DNA from: JBBAFB01 sp041655595
GTDB lineage: Bacteria > Bacillota > DULZ01
Length of the DNA: 32,637 nucleotides
Direction: 5' to 3'
Assembly (NCBI GenBank): GCA_041655595.1
Contig: JBBAFB010000007.1
Span: 1 to 32,637, forward strand
The position numbers and the translations under genes were made by a program. Positions 1-8,291 of the stretch are shown here, piece after piece. Under the pieces are notes generated by a model. That model saw only the letters and a list, made by a program, of their open reading frames with translations, searched no databases and was not told where the DNA came from. How positions within the stretch are numbered: position 1 is the first letter of the stretch; each line of letters opens with the position of its first letter.

Positions 1-741
1 GGCATTATTAAAAGTCGGAACAAGGTAGTGACCGCAGCCGTGTTGCCGGAGGTTTTGAAAATTATCCAGGCAACTGCGGAGGAAAAACAGGCGGAATTAA
101 TGGTTTTTGGCCAGCAGTTTACAATCCAGATTCTGTCGGCTGATTTAAATGGTGTTTCTTTCAATTATGTGGGTGCAAGTAATAACTATCTTGCCCTAAA
201 AACGCCCCTATTGGGGGAACATCAAGGTGTAAATGCGGCTACGGCAGTTGCTGTCATGGAATGTTTAGCATTTTTGGGGTATTCTATTAGTGAGCAAGCA
301 ATTAGAGAGGGTTTGGCAAAGGTTACCTGGCTGGGCAGGTTAGAGGTTTTGCAAACAAAACCGACGATTTTAATTGATGCTGCTCACAATGTTGATGGGG
401 CCCTAACCTTAAAAAAGGCATTGAGGGACCTCTTTACTTACCAAAGATTAGTTTTAATCCTGGGTATGTTGGCCGACAAAGAAAGGGAAAAGGTGTTGGC
501 TATTTTAGCACCGTTAGCCGATGTCCTAATATTGACAAAACCTAATAGCCCCCGGGCGGGAGATTGGGAAGTGCTCGGGGATTTGGCAAGAAGCTATGTA
601 CAGGACTTAAAAATAATCCCAGACATTCAGCAGGCCATAAATGAAGGCTTGTTATCTACCTCCAAGGAGGATCTTTTTTGCGTGACCGGTTCTATTTATA
701 TGATTTCGGAAGCCCGAAAGCTTTTATTAAAAGATTATTAA
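1..741 (+). CDS. folC: Folylpolyglutamate synthase / dihydrofolate synthase, C-terminal part
   Basis: This is the 3' part of a Mur-ligase-like enzyme that adds glutamate to folates in the cytoplasm. The reading frame is open from base 1, so the start and the ATP-binding N-terminal half lie outside the window; 246 residues remain. The visible sequence carries the FolC motif GEHQGVNAATAV in the central domain. It also has DAAHNVDGALTL, the conserved D-x-AHN-x-x-GA segment of the C-terminal domain, followed by a C-terminal Rossmann-like region ending near ITSEARKLL-type sequence (SIYMISEARKLL). An internal GTG at 28 could be mistaken for a start, but the frame continues upstream with typical FolC sequence. 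It is followed by a 151-base intergenic region holding the rex promoter. Identification is secure from motifs. Confidence 0.93.
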   Translation, partial: GIIKSRNKVVTAAVLPEVLKIIQATAEEKQAELMVFGQQFTIQILSADLNGVSFNYVGASNNYLALKTPLLGEHQGVNAATAVAVMECLAFLGYSISEQAIREGLAKVTWLGRLEVLQTKPTILIDAAHNVDGALTLKKALRDLFTYQRLVLILGMLADKEREKVLAILAPLADVLILTKPNSPRAGDWEVLGDLARSYVQDLKIIPDIQQAINEGLLSTSKEDLFCVTGSIYMISEARKLLLKDY

Positions 742-783
742 AGAATAATTAAAAGATAATTATACTAAATTCGACATTTCCCT

Positions 784-811
784 TTGATTTTTTTGGCAAA
801 TGGTATATAAT
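784..811 (+). promoter_or_regulatory. Predicted sigma-A promoter of rex
   Basis: A perfect -10 box TATAAT lies at 806-811, with TTGATT at 784-789 as a four-of-six -35 box and 16 bp between them. It sits in the AT-rich gap between folC and rex, about 80 bases before the rex start. No clear Rex-type palindrome (TTGTGA-n6-TCACAA) was found around it, so self-repression by Rex is not supported by the sequence. Inferred from consensus match only. Confidence 0.55.
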
Positions 812-892
812 GACATAGACTGGATATAGTGAAGTATTACCCAAACTCAAGGTTTCAATTTTTTGAACTATATATTACAGGGAGGAATTATT

Positions 893-1525
893 TTGAAAAC
901 GATGAAGATCCCAGAAGCTACCATTACAAGACTTTCCGTCTACTCCAGATACCTATCCCAGGCGGATAAAAGAGGTATCATTACAATCTCTTCCAACGAA
1001 ATTGCAGAGGGGGTAGGTGTGAGCTCTGCGCAAGTAAGAAAGGATTTAGCCTATTTTGGTGAGTTTGGGACTCGTGGTGTGGGTTATAATGTGCAGGATC
1101 TATACCATCACCTGATGAAAATCCTGGGTTTGAATCAAAAATGGCCACTGGTGATTGTCGGTGCAGGAAATCTGGGTGCTGCTCTTTCTATGTACGGAGG
1201 CTTTAGAGAAAGAGGGTTTCATGTTGTTGGTATTTTTGATAATGATCTTAAAAAGATCGGCTATCGTTTAAATGGGATTGAAGTTTTTCCGACAAGCAGA
1301 TTAAAGGAAATAGTGGAGGACGAAAAGGCAAGGATCGGTGTAATAGCGGTGCCCGCAGTGGCTGCCCAGGATGTGGCAAATTTATTAATTGAAGCGGGGT
1401 TAAAGGCCATTTTGAATTTTGCCCCCACTGTTTTAAATGTGCCCTTAGACATAGAGCTACGCAATGTGGACTTATCGGTAAACTTAGAGGTTCTCACCTT
1501 TAATTTAGGCTACCGCAGGGGATAA
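893..1525 (+). CDS. rex: Redox-sensing transcriptional repressor Rex
   Basis: Rex is a homodimeric repressor that senses the NADH/NAD+ ratio and controls fermentation and anaerobic respiration genes. The protein has 210 residues, the usual length. The N-terminal winged helix spans about residues 1-80, with SNEIAEGVGVSSAQVRKDL as the helix-turn-helix. The Rossmann domain begins near residue 85, with the dinucleotide loop G90-A-G-N-L-G95. The start chosen is TTG 893, because GGGAGG at 880-885 is 7 bases upstream. An upstream in-frame TTG at 863 has no ribosome site, and ATG 902 is too far from the site. The gene has its own promoter and a hairpin terminator 8 bases after its stop, so it appears monocistronic. 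Presence of Rex fits an anaerobic or facultative Firmicute. Confidence 0.95.
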   Translation: MKTMKIPEATITRLSVYSRYLSQADKRGIITISSNEIAEGVGVSSAQVRKDLAYFGEFGTRGVGYNVQDLYHHLMKILGLNQKWPLVIVGAGNLGAALSMYGGFRERGFHVVGIFDNDLKKIGYRLNGIEVFPTSRLKEIVEDEKARIGVIAVPAVAAQDVANLLIEAGLKAILNFAPTVLNVPLDIELRNVDLSVNLEVLTFNLGYRRG

Positions 1526-1533
1526 TAACAAAG

Positions 1534-1557
1534 CGCCTTGGTAACAAGGCGTTTTTT
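1534..1557 (+). terminator. Rho-independent terminator after rex
   Basis: A 7-bp perfect stem CGCCTTG / CAAGGCG with loop GTAA is followed by six T (1552-1557). It separates rex from maf. No obvious promoter lies in the 38 bases before maf, so some readthrough into maf is likely. Confidence 0.85.
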
Positions 1558-1595
1558 AGTATTTGAATGCTAACACTAAAAAAGAGGAAATGATT

Positions 1596-2180
1596 ATGAA
1601 GTTGATATTGGCTTCGGCTTCTCCAAGAAGACAAAAAATATTAAAAGATTTAGGAGTTCCTTTCGAAGTGCAGGTCAGCCAAGTGCCGGAGGAATTAAAT
1701 TTTTCCTTGCAGCCCGGTAAATTAGTGGAAACCTTAGCCTGTCTAAAGGCTACAAATGTTGGTAAAGAAGTGGAAGAAGGTTTAATCATTGGGGCGGATA
1801 CTATTGTGGTTTTAGGTGAAAAAATTTTAGGCAAACCAACTACCTCGGTGGAAGCCGAAAAAATGCTTCGTTCCTTAAGCGGACAAGAGCATTTAGTTTT
1901 TTCCGGGCTGGCCGTTGTAGACGGGAAAACCGGCCAACAGCAACTGGGACATGAAATTACCCGAGTTCATTTTCAGCAGTTGACAGTCCCCGAAATTAAT
2001 AGCTATATCGCTTCGGGGGAACCCTTTGACAAAGCGGGGGGCTATGGTATCCAGGGCAAAGGCGGCCTTTTTGTGGAAAAGATTGACGGATGCTACTTTA
2101 ATGTTGTGGGTTTACCGATTCATTTACTTTACCGGTTTTTAAAAAAGATGGGAGTGGATTTATTAAGTATTACTTCTTAA
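1596..2180 (+). CDS. maf: Maf family nucleoside triphosphate pyrophosphatase
   Basis: Maf proteins hydrolyse non-canonical or pyrimidine nucleoside triphosphates to monophosphates and pyrophosphate. In Bacillus, Maf overproduction blocks septation. The product has 194 residues, the family norm. The N-terminal motif S7-A-S-P-R-R12 binds phosphate, G66-A-D68-T contains a conserved catalytic Asp, and DKAGGYGIQG is the family signature of the dTTP/UTP-specific type. The start is ATG 1596: AGAGGA at 1583-1588 is 7 bases upstream. An in-frame TTG at 1563 and ATG at 1590 lack correctly placed sites. It is followed 38 bases later by radC and then mreBCD, the classical maf-radC-mre order, which links it by context to growth and division. 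Confidence 0.93.
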   Translation: MKLILASASPRRQKILKDLGVPFEVQVSQVPEELNFSLQPGKLVETLACLKATNVGKEVEEGLIIGADTIVVLGEKILGKPTTSVEAEKMLRSLSGQEHLVFSGLAVVDGKTGQQQLGHEITRVHFQQLTVPEINSYIASGEPFDKAGGYGIQGKGGLFVEKIDGCYFNVVGLPIHLLYRFLKKMGVDLLSITS

Positions 2181-2218
2181 CAAATAAAGGGATTTGCTTT
2201 TTCAAGAGGAGGAGTATA

Positions 2219-2905
2219 ATGGTGGAAAAATGGATCATTGCGGACCTGCCACCGGAGATGCGTCCAAGGGAAAAGATGGATGCCCTAGGAGCGGAAAGAC
2301 TAACGGATGGAGAGTTGTTGGCCATTTTGCTTCGTACAGGTAGCCAAAAAGAAAGTGCAATTTCTCTTGCCAACAGGATTTTGGCCCAACCTAAAGGCCT
2401 AGGTTTTTTAGCGGAAGCAAGTATTGAGGATTTCGCAGCTATTCACGGCATTGGTTTGGCCAAGGCCAGCCAAATAAAAGCCGCAGTGGAATTGGGCCGA
2501 AGGGTGGCTCTGAAAAATAAAGGTATAAGACCCGTTATTAAAACTCCGGAAGATGTAGCGGAACTCTTGATGGAGCAGATGCGTCATTTGGATCGGGAGC
2601 ATTTTATATCATTATTGCTGGATACGAAAAATCAGGTACTTTATCAGGAAACTATTTCCGTGGGTAGTCTTAATGCCTCCATTGTTCACCCTAGGGAATT
2701 ATTTAAGCAGGCAATTAAAAAAAGTGCGGCAGCGGTGATTTTAGTACATAATCATCCCAGCGGAGATCCTGCTCCCAGCTCGGAAGATTTGGCGATAACT
2801 AAGAGGCTGGTAGCGGCAGGGGAGCTTTTGGGTATTATTGTTTTGGATCATATTATTATTGGCGATCAAAAACATTACAGTTTAAAAAGGCAAGGGAAAA
2901 TGTAA
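2219..2905 (+). CDS. radC: JAB/MPN-domain protein RadC
   Basis: RadC homologues (YsxA in Bacillus) were once linked to DNA repair, but their role is unsettled. The protein has 228 residues. Residues about 1-100 form a helix-hairpin-helix-type region (IHGIGLAKASQIKAA). The C-terminal MPN domain carries the complete zinc motif H177-N-H179 followed by ten residues and D190, so a metalloprotease or isopeptidase-like active site is intact. AGAGGAGGAG stands just before ATG 2219, a strong ribosome site. It lies between maf and mreB as in Bacillus and Clostridia. Confidence 0.93.
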   Translation: MVEKWIIADLPPEMRPREKMDALGAERLTDGELLAILLRTGSQKESAISLANRILAQPKGLGFLAEASIEDFAAIHGIGLAKASQIKAAVELGRRVALKNKGIRPVIKTPEDVAELLMEQMRHLDREHFISLLLDTKNQVLYQETISVGSLNASIVHPRELFKQAIKKSAAAVILVHNHPSGDPAPSSEDLAITKRLVAAGELLGIIVLDHIIIGDQKHYSLKRQGKM

Positions 2906-2981
2906 AAGGCTCTTATAATCCGATCGCTGTTTGGCAGGCGAAGGATTCCACCTAATTCCAGACAAGAAAATAAAACTTTCC

Positions 2982-3010
2982 TTGAATACTGAGCCGTTAC
3001 ATTATAAAAT
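2982..3010 (+). promoter_or_regulatory. Predicted sigma-A promoter of the mreB cluster
   Basis: TTGAAT (2982-2987) and TAAAAT (3005-3010) are separated by 17 bp, in the 162-base gap between radC and mreB. The hexamers match consensus at four and five of six positions. It would give a leader of about 50 bases before mreB. Consensus match only. Confidence 0.5.
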
Positions 3011-3067
3011 ATAGTTTGACATAAACTGAGTCCAGAAGATCTTTTTTGACGCGGAAGGAGAAGATGC

Positions 3068-4108
3068 ATGATTTTTGCACGAGATTTGGGAATAGATTTA
3101 GGAACAGCTAATATCTTAGTACATGTAAAGGGTAAAGGAGTTATTATACAAGAACCGTCAGTAGTAGCTATTCAGAAGGATAAAGGTACAATTCTGGCTG
3201 TCGGGGAAGAGGCCAAAAAAATGATTGGCCGGACTCCCGGCAATATTGTCGCCATTCGTCCAATCAAAGACGGGGTAATTGCAGACTTTGATGTAACTCA
3301 AAGGCTGTTAAGTTATTTCATAGGTAAGGCTGTTAAAAAAGGTATTTTAGTTCGCCCCCGGGTGGTTGTCGGTGTGCCCTCCGGTGTAACGGCAGTGGAA
3401 GAAAGAGCGGTCAGAGAAGCCGCTTTGCAGGCCGGGGCAAAGGAAGCTTATTTAATTGAAGAGCCGATGGCCGCCGCTATCGGTGCCGGTCTTCCGGTTC
3501 ATGAGCCCACCGGTAACATGATTGTAGATATCGGAGGGGGTACAACGGAAGTCGCAATTATTTCCCTTGGAGGGATTGTCACCAGCCGTTCCATTCGAGT
3601 GGGTGGGGATGACTTGGATGAAGCAATTGTTCATCATATTAAGCGTAAATTTAATTTGATGGTGGGGGAGAGAACTGCAGAAGAAATAAAGATAGAAGTT
3701 GGTGCCGCCAGTTTTAATTTTACCGATGAAGGTGAAGCAAGGAAACAGCAAATTTTTCCCGTCAGAGGTAGGGATTTGGTTACCGGTTTACCAAAAACAA
3801 TAGAGGTATCGGCAGTCGAAATTCAGCAGGCTTTAATGGAGCCGGTGGCGGGAATAATTGAGGCAATTAAAATTTGCCTGGAAAAAACTCCTCCTGAATT
3901 GGCTGCGGATATTATGGATCGGGGCATTGTTATGGCAGGTGGCGGGTCCCTTTTATGGGGCCTGGGGGATTTAATACAGGAAGAAACAGGTATGCCCGTA
4001 CATCTGGCGGAGGATCCTATGGGGGCGGTGGCAACCGGCACAGGAAAGGTACTGGAGAATATTGCTATTTTAAAAAGGGTGTTAATACCAACAAGAAAGA
4101 TGGGATAA
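3068..4108 (+). CDS. mreB: Rod shape-determining actin homologue MreB
   Basis: MreB polymerises under the membrane and guides the elongation machinery. The product has 346 residues. Actin-fold motifs are present: GIDLGTANI near the N-terminus (phosphate 1), VVGVPSGVT, IEEPMAAAIGAG, DIGGGTTEVA (phosphate 2) and MAGGGSLLWGL (adenosine). The start is ATG 3068, behind GAAGGAG at 3054-3060; an out-of-frame ATG at 3064 is ignored. It heads the mreB-mreC-mreD-PBP2 block. MreC and MreD span the membrane and couple MreB to PBP2 and RodA, all encoded here. Nothing unusual was seen in the sequence. Confidence 0.97.
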   Translation: MIFARDLGIDLGTANILVHVKGKGVIIQEPSVVAIQKDKGTILAVGEEAKKMIGRTPGNIVAIRPIKDGVIADFDVTQRLLSYFIGKAVKKGILVRPRVVVGVPSGVTAVEERAVREAALQAGAKEAYLIEEPMAAAIGAGLPVHEPTGNMIVDIGGGTTEVAIISLGGIVTSRSIRVGGDDLDEAIVHHIKRKFNLMVGERTAEEIKIEVGAASFNFTDEGEARKQQIFPVRGRDLVTGLPKTIEVSAVEIQQALMEPVAGIIEAIKICLEKTPPELAADIMDRGIVMAGGGSLLWGLGDLIQEETGMPVHLAEDPMGAVATGTGKVLENIAILKRVLIPTRKMG

Positions 4109-4126
4109 AAAGGGGCGTGAAGGGGA

Positions 4127-4963
4127 TTGAAACGCCGGAGAATAAACCCGAAGGTTGTAGCCTTTGTGGCTGTTTTAGTGTTAAGTCTTGTGCTGGCCTT
4201 TTTTACCGGTTGGAATCGCCCCTGGTTAACAAAACCGGAGGCTCTTTGGCAGGATCTGTTGGCTCCTTTAGAAAGTGGAGTTACAACCATAACTCAAGCC
4301 GGCAAGGACTTTTTTGAAGGTTTTACCAAGTATAATCGGACCAAGGAAGAAAATCTATTACTGCAAAAACAAGTTGAAGAGCTTACGGGGGAGCTCTATT
4401 TGTTAGAGGAATATCGCTTGGAAAATCTGAGATTACGAAGTCTTGTGAATTTTGAAGCCTCCTTTGTAGATCAAAGGGAGCTTTTAGCCGCAAAGGTGAT
4501 TGGCCGCAACCCCTCCAATTGGCGTAAAACTTTTACTATTAACAAAGGCAGAATTCACGGGCTCCAGGAAGGAATGGCCGTAGTTACTACAAAAGGTGTG
4601 GTAGGCAGAATCGGAATTCTGGGGGAAAGATCGGCCGAGGTTTTATTAATTTTAGATCATGAGGGTGCTTTAGGCGGTATGGTGCAGAACACCCGATTTC
4701 CCGGCATCGTAGAGGGGACGGGAGATGATAAAATCCCGTTACAGATGGTTCAATTACCCTATGACAGTCTTGTCCGGGAGGATGATATTATTGTAACTTC
4801 CGGTCTGGGGGGAATTTTCCCTAAAGGCCTACCTATCGGTTATGTTATTAACATAATACCGGAGTCCAACGGTTTAATGAAAAAGGCTCAACTGCTCCCA
4901 TTTGTAGATTTTGATCGAATTGAAGAAGTGTTAATTGTTCTCCCCGAGAAAGGGGAGGAGTGA
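4127..4963 (+). CDS. mreC: Rod shape-determining protein MreC
   Basis: MreC is a bitopic membrane protein that dimerises outside the membrane and activates PBP2. The product has 278 residues: one transmembrane helix at about 9-27, a charged coiled coil at about 65-105 (EENLLLQKQVEELTGELYLL), then the paired beta-barrel domain with VIGRNPSNWRKTFTINKG and VVTTKGVVGRIG signatures. The start is TTG 4127, 18 bases after mreB; the ribosome site GAAGGGG is close and weak. The stop lies one base before mreD, so the two are translationally coupled. Confidence 0.93.
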   Translation: MKRRRINPKVVAFVAVLVLSLVLAFFTGWNRPWLTKPEALWQDLLAPLESGVTTITQAGKDFFEGFTKYNRTKEENLLLQKQVEELTGELYLLEEYRLENLRLRSLVNFEASFVDQRELLAAKVIGRNPSNWRKTFTINKGRIHGLQEGMAVVTTKGVVGRIGILGERSAEVLLILDHEGALGGMVQNTRFPGIVEGTGDDKIPLQMVQLPYDSLVREDDIIVTSGLGGIFPKGLPIGYVINIIPESNGLMKKAQLLPFVDFDRIEEVLIVLPEKGEE

Positions 4964-4964
4964 G

Positions 4965-5462
4965 ATGCACTATTTCATTTTGGCTGTGCTTCTTTTTCTT
5001 TCCCTGACTTTAGAAACTACTGTTTTTGATTTATTTACCTTTTATGGGGCAAAACCGGATTTCCTGTTGATCTTGGTTTTATTCTATGCCCTTTTTCGGG
5101 GAAGTATTGCCGGCGCCAAAATAGGCTTTATTTTTGGATTGGCGGAGGATTTGTTATTGGGTCGTTTTGTAGGGTTGAATGCCGCAACTAAAATGCTGAT
5201 CGGTTACCTGGCAGGTTTTGGAGAAAGAAAGCTGTTTAAAGATAATTTAATTTTGCCCTTGCTGGTGGTTTTTATTGGTTCTATCTTGTCCCATCTGATT
5301 TATATCTTCTTTTTTTCACTGGTTTCCGGTCTTAACCAATTTATACTGTTTCGCCAGTTTGCCCTACCTTTAGCGGCCTATAATTCGCTGATGGGTTTTA
5401 TCATTTACAAGCCTTTTTCAAAATATATGACAAGGGAATTTACATCGCATAGATTCAAATAG
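4965..5462 (+). CDS. mreD: Rod shape-determining membrane protein MreD
   Basis: MreD is a small polytopic membrane protein of the elongation complex. The 165-residue product is almost entirely hydrophobic, with about five predicted membrane segments and the KPDFLLILVLFYALFRG segment common in the family. ATG 4965 is preferred over an in-frame upstream start at 4935 inside mreC, because AGGGGAGGAG (4951-4960) stands directly before it. Position between mreC and PBP2 confirms the call. Confidence 0.9.
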   Translation: MHYFILAVLLFLSLTLETTVFDLFTFYGAKPDFLLILVLFYALFRGSIAGAKIGFIFGLAEDLLLGRFVGLNAATKMLIGYLAGFGERKLFKDNLILPLLVVFIGSILSHLIYIFFFSLVSGLNQFILFRQFALPLAAYNSLMGFIIYKPFSKYMTREFTSHRFK

Positions 5463-5479
5463 AGCCAGGGGGGAAAGGC

Positions 5480-7576
5480 GTGGAAGAAAAAAAGAAAGCG
5501 TTTAAAAATAAATTTAAAATCTTTTCCTTGCTGGCTATCTTAATGTTTGCTGTCCTATTGGGTCAGCTTTATTTATTGCAAATAGTACAGGCAGAGGCTT
5601 ACAAAACCAGATCGGATGGCAATCGGATCAGGATGCTTTCAATTCCGGCTAAAAGGGGAGATATTCTTACCACGGATGGCACTGTGTTGGCCTCCAGTAA
5701 GCCGATTTTCACAATTTCTGTTTCCCATTTAAATAACAAGCAACAAGAGGAACAGGTAGCAGAAAGGCTGGCTTTCCTCTTAGGCAGACCGGAGATTACC
5801 AAAGAGTTAATTATGGAAAAATTGGGTAATCATCTTCGTCGTTATGAGCCGCTAGAAATTTTCAGGCTACCTTGGAGCGAGGAATCTGTTACCTTAGTTA
5901 CTGTATTGGAAGAAAGAAGAGGAGAACTGCCCGGCCTGGTTATTCGCTCAGAGCCAATGCGTTACTATCCCGAAGGGAGTTTAGCAGGTCATATTATTGG
6001 TTTTGAAGGTCTCATCAGCGGAAGTGAGCTGGAAGCAAATAAAGAAAACGGTTATGACCTTAATGATCGTATTGGCAAAATGGGTTTGGAAAGAAGTTTC
6101 GAATTTTTAAAGGATGAGCAGGGCTTGATTTACGGGCTTCGAGGGCTGGAAGGGTCGCAGCCTATTGAGGTTAATGCCAGCCATCGTATAGTGAGGGAAT
6201 TGCCGGTTACATTGGCCCCTATTCCCGGCAACACCATAAAATTGACACTGGATTATAAACTGCAAAAAACAATGGAAGACAGCATCAGGGAAGTAATAGA
6301 AAAGATACAGACCACCGAAAGCCCTAAAAGTCAAGTGGGTGCAGGAGTTCTTTTAGATGTTAAAACCGGCGGCATTTTAGCCATGGCCTCTTATCCGGAG
6401 ATGAATCCCAATGATTTTGTTGATGGAAGCTATGGACAAAAAAGTGATTATTATAATGACCCGAAGCTGGCACCAACATATAACAGGGCAATTAAAGCGA
6501 CTTATCCCCCGGGCTCTGCTTTTAAACCGATTACTGCTATGGCGGCTTTGGAATCCGGTAAAATGAATGTTAACAATGTAAGTGTTAATTGTACCGGTAG
6601 TTATTGGAAACCACCCTATATAAAATGTTGGAGTACTCACGGAATCGTTGATTTCTATCAAGCTATGGCCGTTTCTTGCAATGTTTTTTTTCAATATGCG
6701 GGGGAATTGGCGGGTATTGAGGGTATAGATAAGGTTGCAGACGCTTTCGGGCTGGGTAAACCTACAGGCTTAACCGATTTGCCTGGGGAATCGAAAGGTA
6801 TTTTGCCAACTCCGGCCTGGAAAAAAGAAATTAACTCAATTTTGATTGAAAGGCGGTACGCTGCCCGTCGAGAAAGCCTCCAGGAAAAATATGATCAACT
6901 ATTAGCTAACACTGTGGATCAGGAAGAAAAAAATAAATTATTAAAGGAACTTGATCAGGAGTTGAAAAGCTTGGAGGCCAGGTATCGGGTTGATATGAGT
7001 TTTGATACCAATTGGCAGGCTTATGACACATATAACACCTCCATCGGTCAGGGTTCCAATATGTACACCATTTTGCAATTGGCGAATTTTGTAGCTACCC
7101 TTGCTAATGGGGGCCAAAGATTCAAACCCTATTTAGTGGACAGTATTTATAGTGATGAGGGGGAGCTTTTAAAAAAGTTTGAACCGGAAGTGGTAACGGA
7201 GGTTCCCTTTTCTGAAGAAACCTTGGCTAATACAAGAAAGGGTATGGTAGGAACCACCCAGCCCGGCGGTACTGCTTGGGCTTTGTTTCGTCAATTTCCA
7301 CCGGAAATAAAGGTAGGGGCCAAAACAGGTACCGCTGAAACCGGCTTAGTCGGAGATGATAAACTAAAGGATTATCATGGAGTCTTTATTGCCTTCGCAC
7401 CCTATGATGATCCCCAAGTTGCTTTTGCTGGTATTATCGAATACGGAAAAACCGGAAGCGGTTCCGCCGGCTTGGTTGCCAAAGCGGTTTTAGAAGCATA
7501 TTTTGGTTTAAATGAAGACACCGAAGAATATGAATTGCCGGAAGAGTTTTATGTCGATTTTCCTTTGGGGACCTAA
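5480..7576 (+). CDS. mrdA: Penicillin-binding protein 2 (elongasome transpeptidase)
   Basis: This class B PBP crosslinks peptidoglycan during side-wall growth. It has 698 residues. A transmembrane helix at about 13-35 is followed by a pedestal domain with the RGDILTTDGTVLASSKP dimerisation signature. The transpeptidase domain has all three motifs: S346-A-F-K349, S399-C-N401 and K615-T-G617. Between the SxN and KTG motifs, residues about 448-505 form a highly charged, probably coiled-coil insertion rich in Glu, Lys and Arg. It is followed by the conserved SIGQG-type segment. GTG 5480 follows a GGGGGGAAAGG ribosome site, 17 bases after mreD. A partner glycosyltransferase, RodA, is encoded after minE. 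Confidence 0.93.
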   Translation: MEEKKKAFKNKFKIFSLLAILMFAVLLGQLYLLQIVQAEAYKTRSDGNRIRMLSIPAKRGDILTTDGTVLASSKPIFTISVSHLNNKQQEEQVAERLAFLLGRPEITKELIMEKLGNHLRRYEPLEIFRLPWSEESVTLVTVLEERRGELPGLVIRSEPMRYYPEGSLAGHIIGFEGLISGSELEANKENGYDLNDRIGKMGLERSFEFLKDEQGLIYGLRGLEGSQPIEVNASHRIVRELPVTLAPIPGNTIKLTLDYKLQKTMEDSIREVIEKIQTTESPKSQVGAGVLLDVKTGGILAMASYPEMNPNDFVDGSYGQKSDYYNDPKLAPTYNRAIKATYPPGSAFKPITAMAALESGKMNVNNVSVNCTGSYWKPPYIKCWSTHGIVDFYQAMAVSCNVFFQYAGELAGIEGIDKVADAFGLGKPTGLTDLPGESKGILPTPAWKKEINSILIERRYAARRESLQEKYDQLLANTVDQEEKNKLLKELDQELKSLEARYRVDMSFDTNWQAYDTYNTSIGQGSNMYTILQLANFVATLANGGQRFKPYLVDSIYSDEGELLKKFEPEVVTEVPFSEETLANTRKGMVGTTQPGGTAWALFRQFPPEIKVGAKTGTAETGLVGDDKLKDYHGVFIAFAPYDDPQVAFAGIIEYGKTGSGSAGLVAKAVLEAYFGLNEDTEEYELPEEFYVDFPLGT

Positions 7577-7613
7577 GATAAGAGTAAAGATAAGGCTGAT
7601 CTTGTTGGAAAAA

Positions 7614-7644
7614 GGAGGAAAAAACCGGGAGAGTTTTTTCCTTC
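7614..7644 (+). terminator. Inverted repeat after PBP2, possible terminator
   Basis: GGAAAAAAC (7617-7625) pairs perfectly with GTTTTTTCC (7633-7641) around a 7-base loop. The stem extends to 12 bp with one G-T pair. The T run lies inside the stem rather than after it, so termination is uncertain. It stands 38 bases after the PBP2 stop in a 206-base gap before minC. A clear sigma-A promoter for minC was not recognised in the rest of this gap. Confidence 0.4.
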
Positions 7645-7782
7645 TAAAGCAGGAAATGGACCGACTTTGTAGAAGTTAATTTTTAGTAAAGACAGCTAGG
7701 CTTTTCTCGAAATAATTATTGTTTTTCAGGTTTTTGCCTTAGATAGAGTAATGCACGCAAGGGGTTGTCAGGAGGAGATGCT

Positions 7783-8274
7783 ATGAAGAATACTTCATCG
7801 GCAGTTTATGGCTTCGAAGATGAAGGAAAAGTCGGCGAAAAACATTCTCGGGTAAACGGAGGACATGGTAATGTATCAAAAAAGAAATCAACTGTTGTAG
7901 ATGGCGCTAACACAATATTGTTGCAACGTACATTGCGGTCCGGCCAAGCCGTCCGATATCCGGGAAATGTGGTGATTATGGGAGATGTTAACCCCGGAGC
8001 GGAAGTAATGGCAGGGGGTAATATTATAGTGATGGGCAGTTTAAGGGGGGTGGCTCATGCAGGTGCGGAGGGTAACGAAAAGGCTGTAGTAGCGGCTTTT
8101 CGATTAAAGCCCACTCAGCTGAGAATTGCAAGTCATTTTACCCGTGCCCCCGATGGCGACTATCCCGAACCGGAATATCCCGAGATAGCTAAAATCATAG
8201 ATGGGATGGTCATCATTGAAAACTATCATCAAGGCAGCAACAAAGCATTTAATTTAGAGCAAAGTTTTCGCTAG
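7783..8274 (+). CDS. minC: Septum site-determining protein MinC, C-terminal domain only
   Basis: MinC inhibits FtsZ ring assembly away from midcell. The 163-residue product contains the complete MinC C-terminal beta-helix domain from about residue 45. It has the RSGQAVRYPGNVVIMGDVNPGAEV signature in two stretches, the turn GSLRGVAHAGAEGNEKA and PTQLRIA. This domain dimerises and binds MinD. The N-terminal domain of about 100 residues, which inhibits FtsZ in characterised MinC, is absent. Residues 1-45 are a polar, probably disordered tail. Only 206 bases separate it from PBP2, too little for the missing domain in any frame. The start is ATG 7783, behind AGGAGGAG at 7770-7777. minD follows after 17 bases. 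Confidence 0.9.
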   Translation: MKNTSSAVYGFEDEGKVGEKHSRVNGGHGNVSKKKSTVVDGANTILLQRTLRSGQAVRYPGNVVIMGDVNPGAEVMAGGNIIVMGSLRGVAHAGAEGNEKAVVAAFRLKPTQLRIASHFTRAPDGDYPEPEYPEIAKIIDGMVIIENYHQGSNKAFNLEQSFR

Positions 8275-8291
8275 GAAGAGGAGGAAGAATA

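Noticed and set aside
741..862. Rex operator in the rex promoter region
   Set aside because: No TTGTGA-n6-TCACAA-like palindrome could be found.
3823..4290. Minus-strand open frame of 155 codons across the mreB end and mreC start
   Set aside because: It lies opposite two well-conserved genes, shows low-complexity composition and no family motif or ribosome site.
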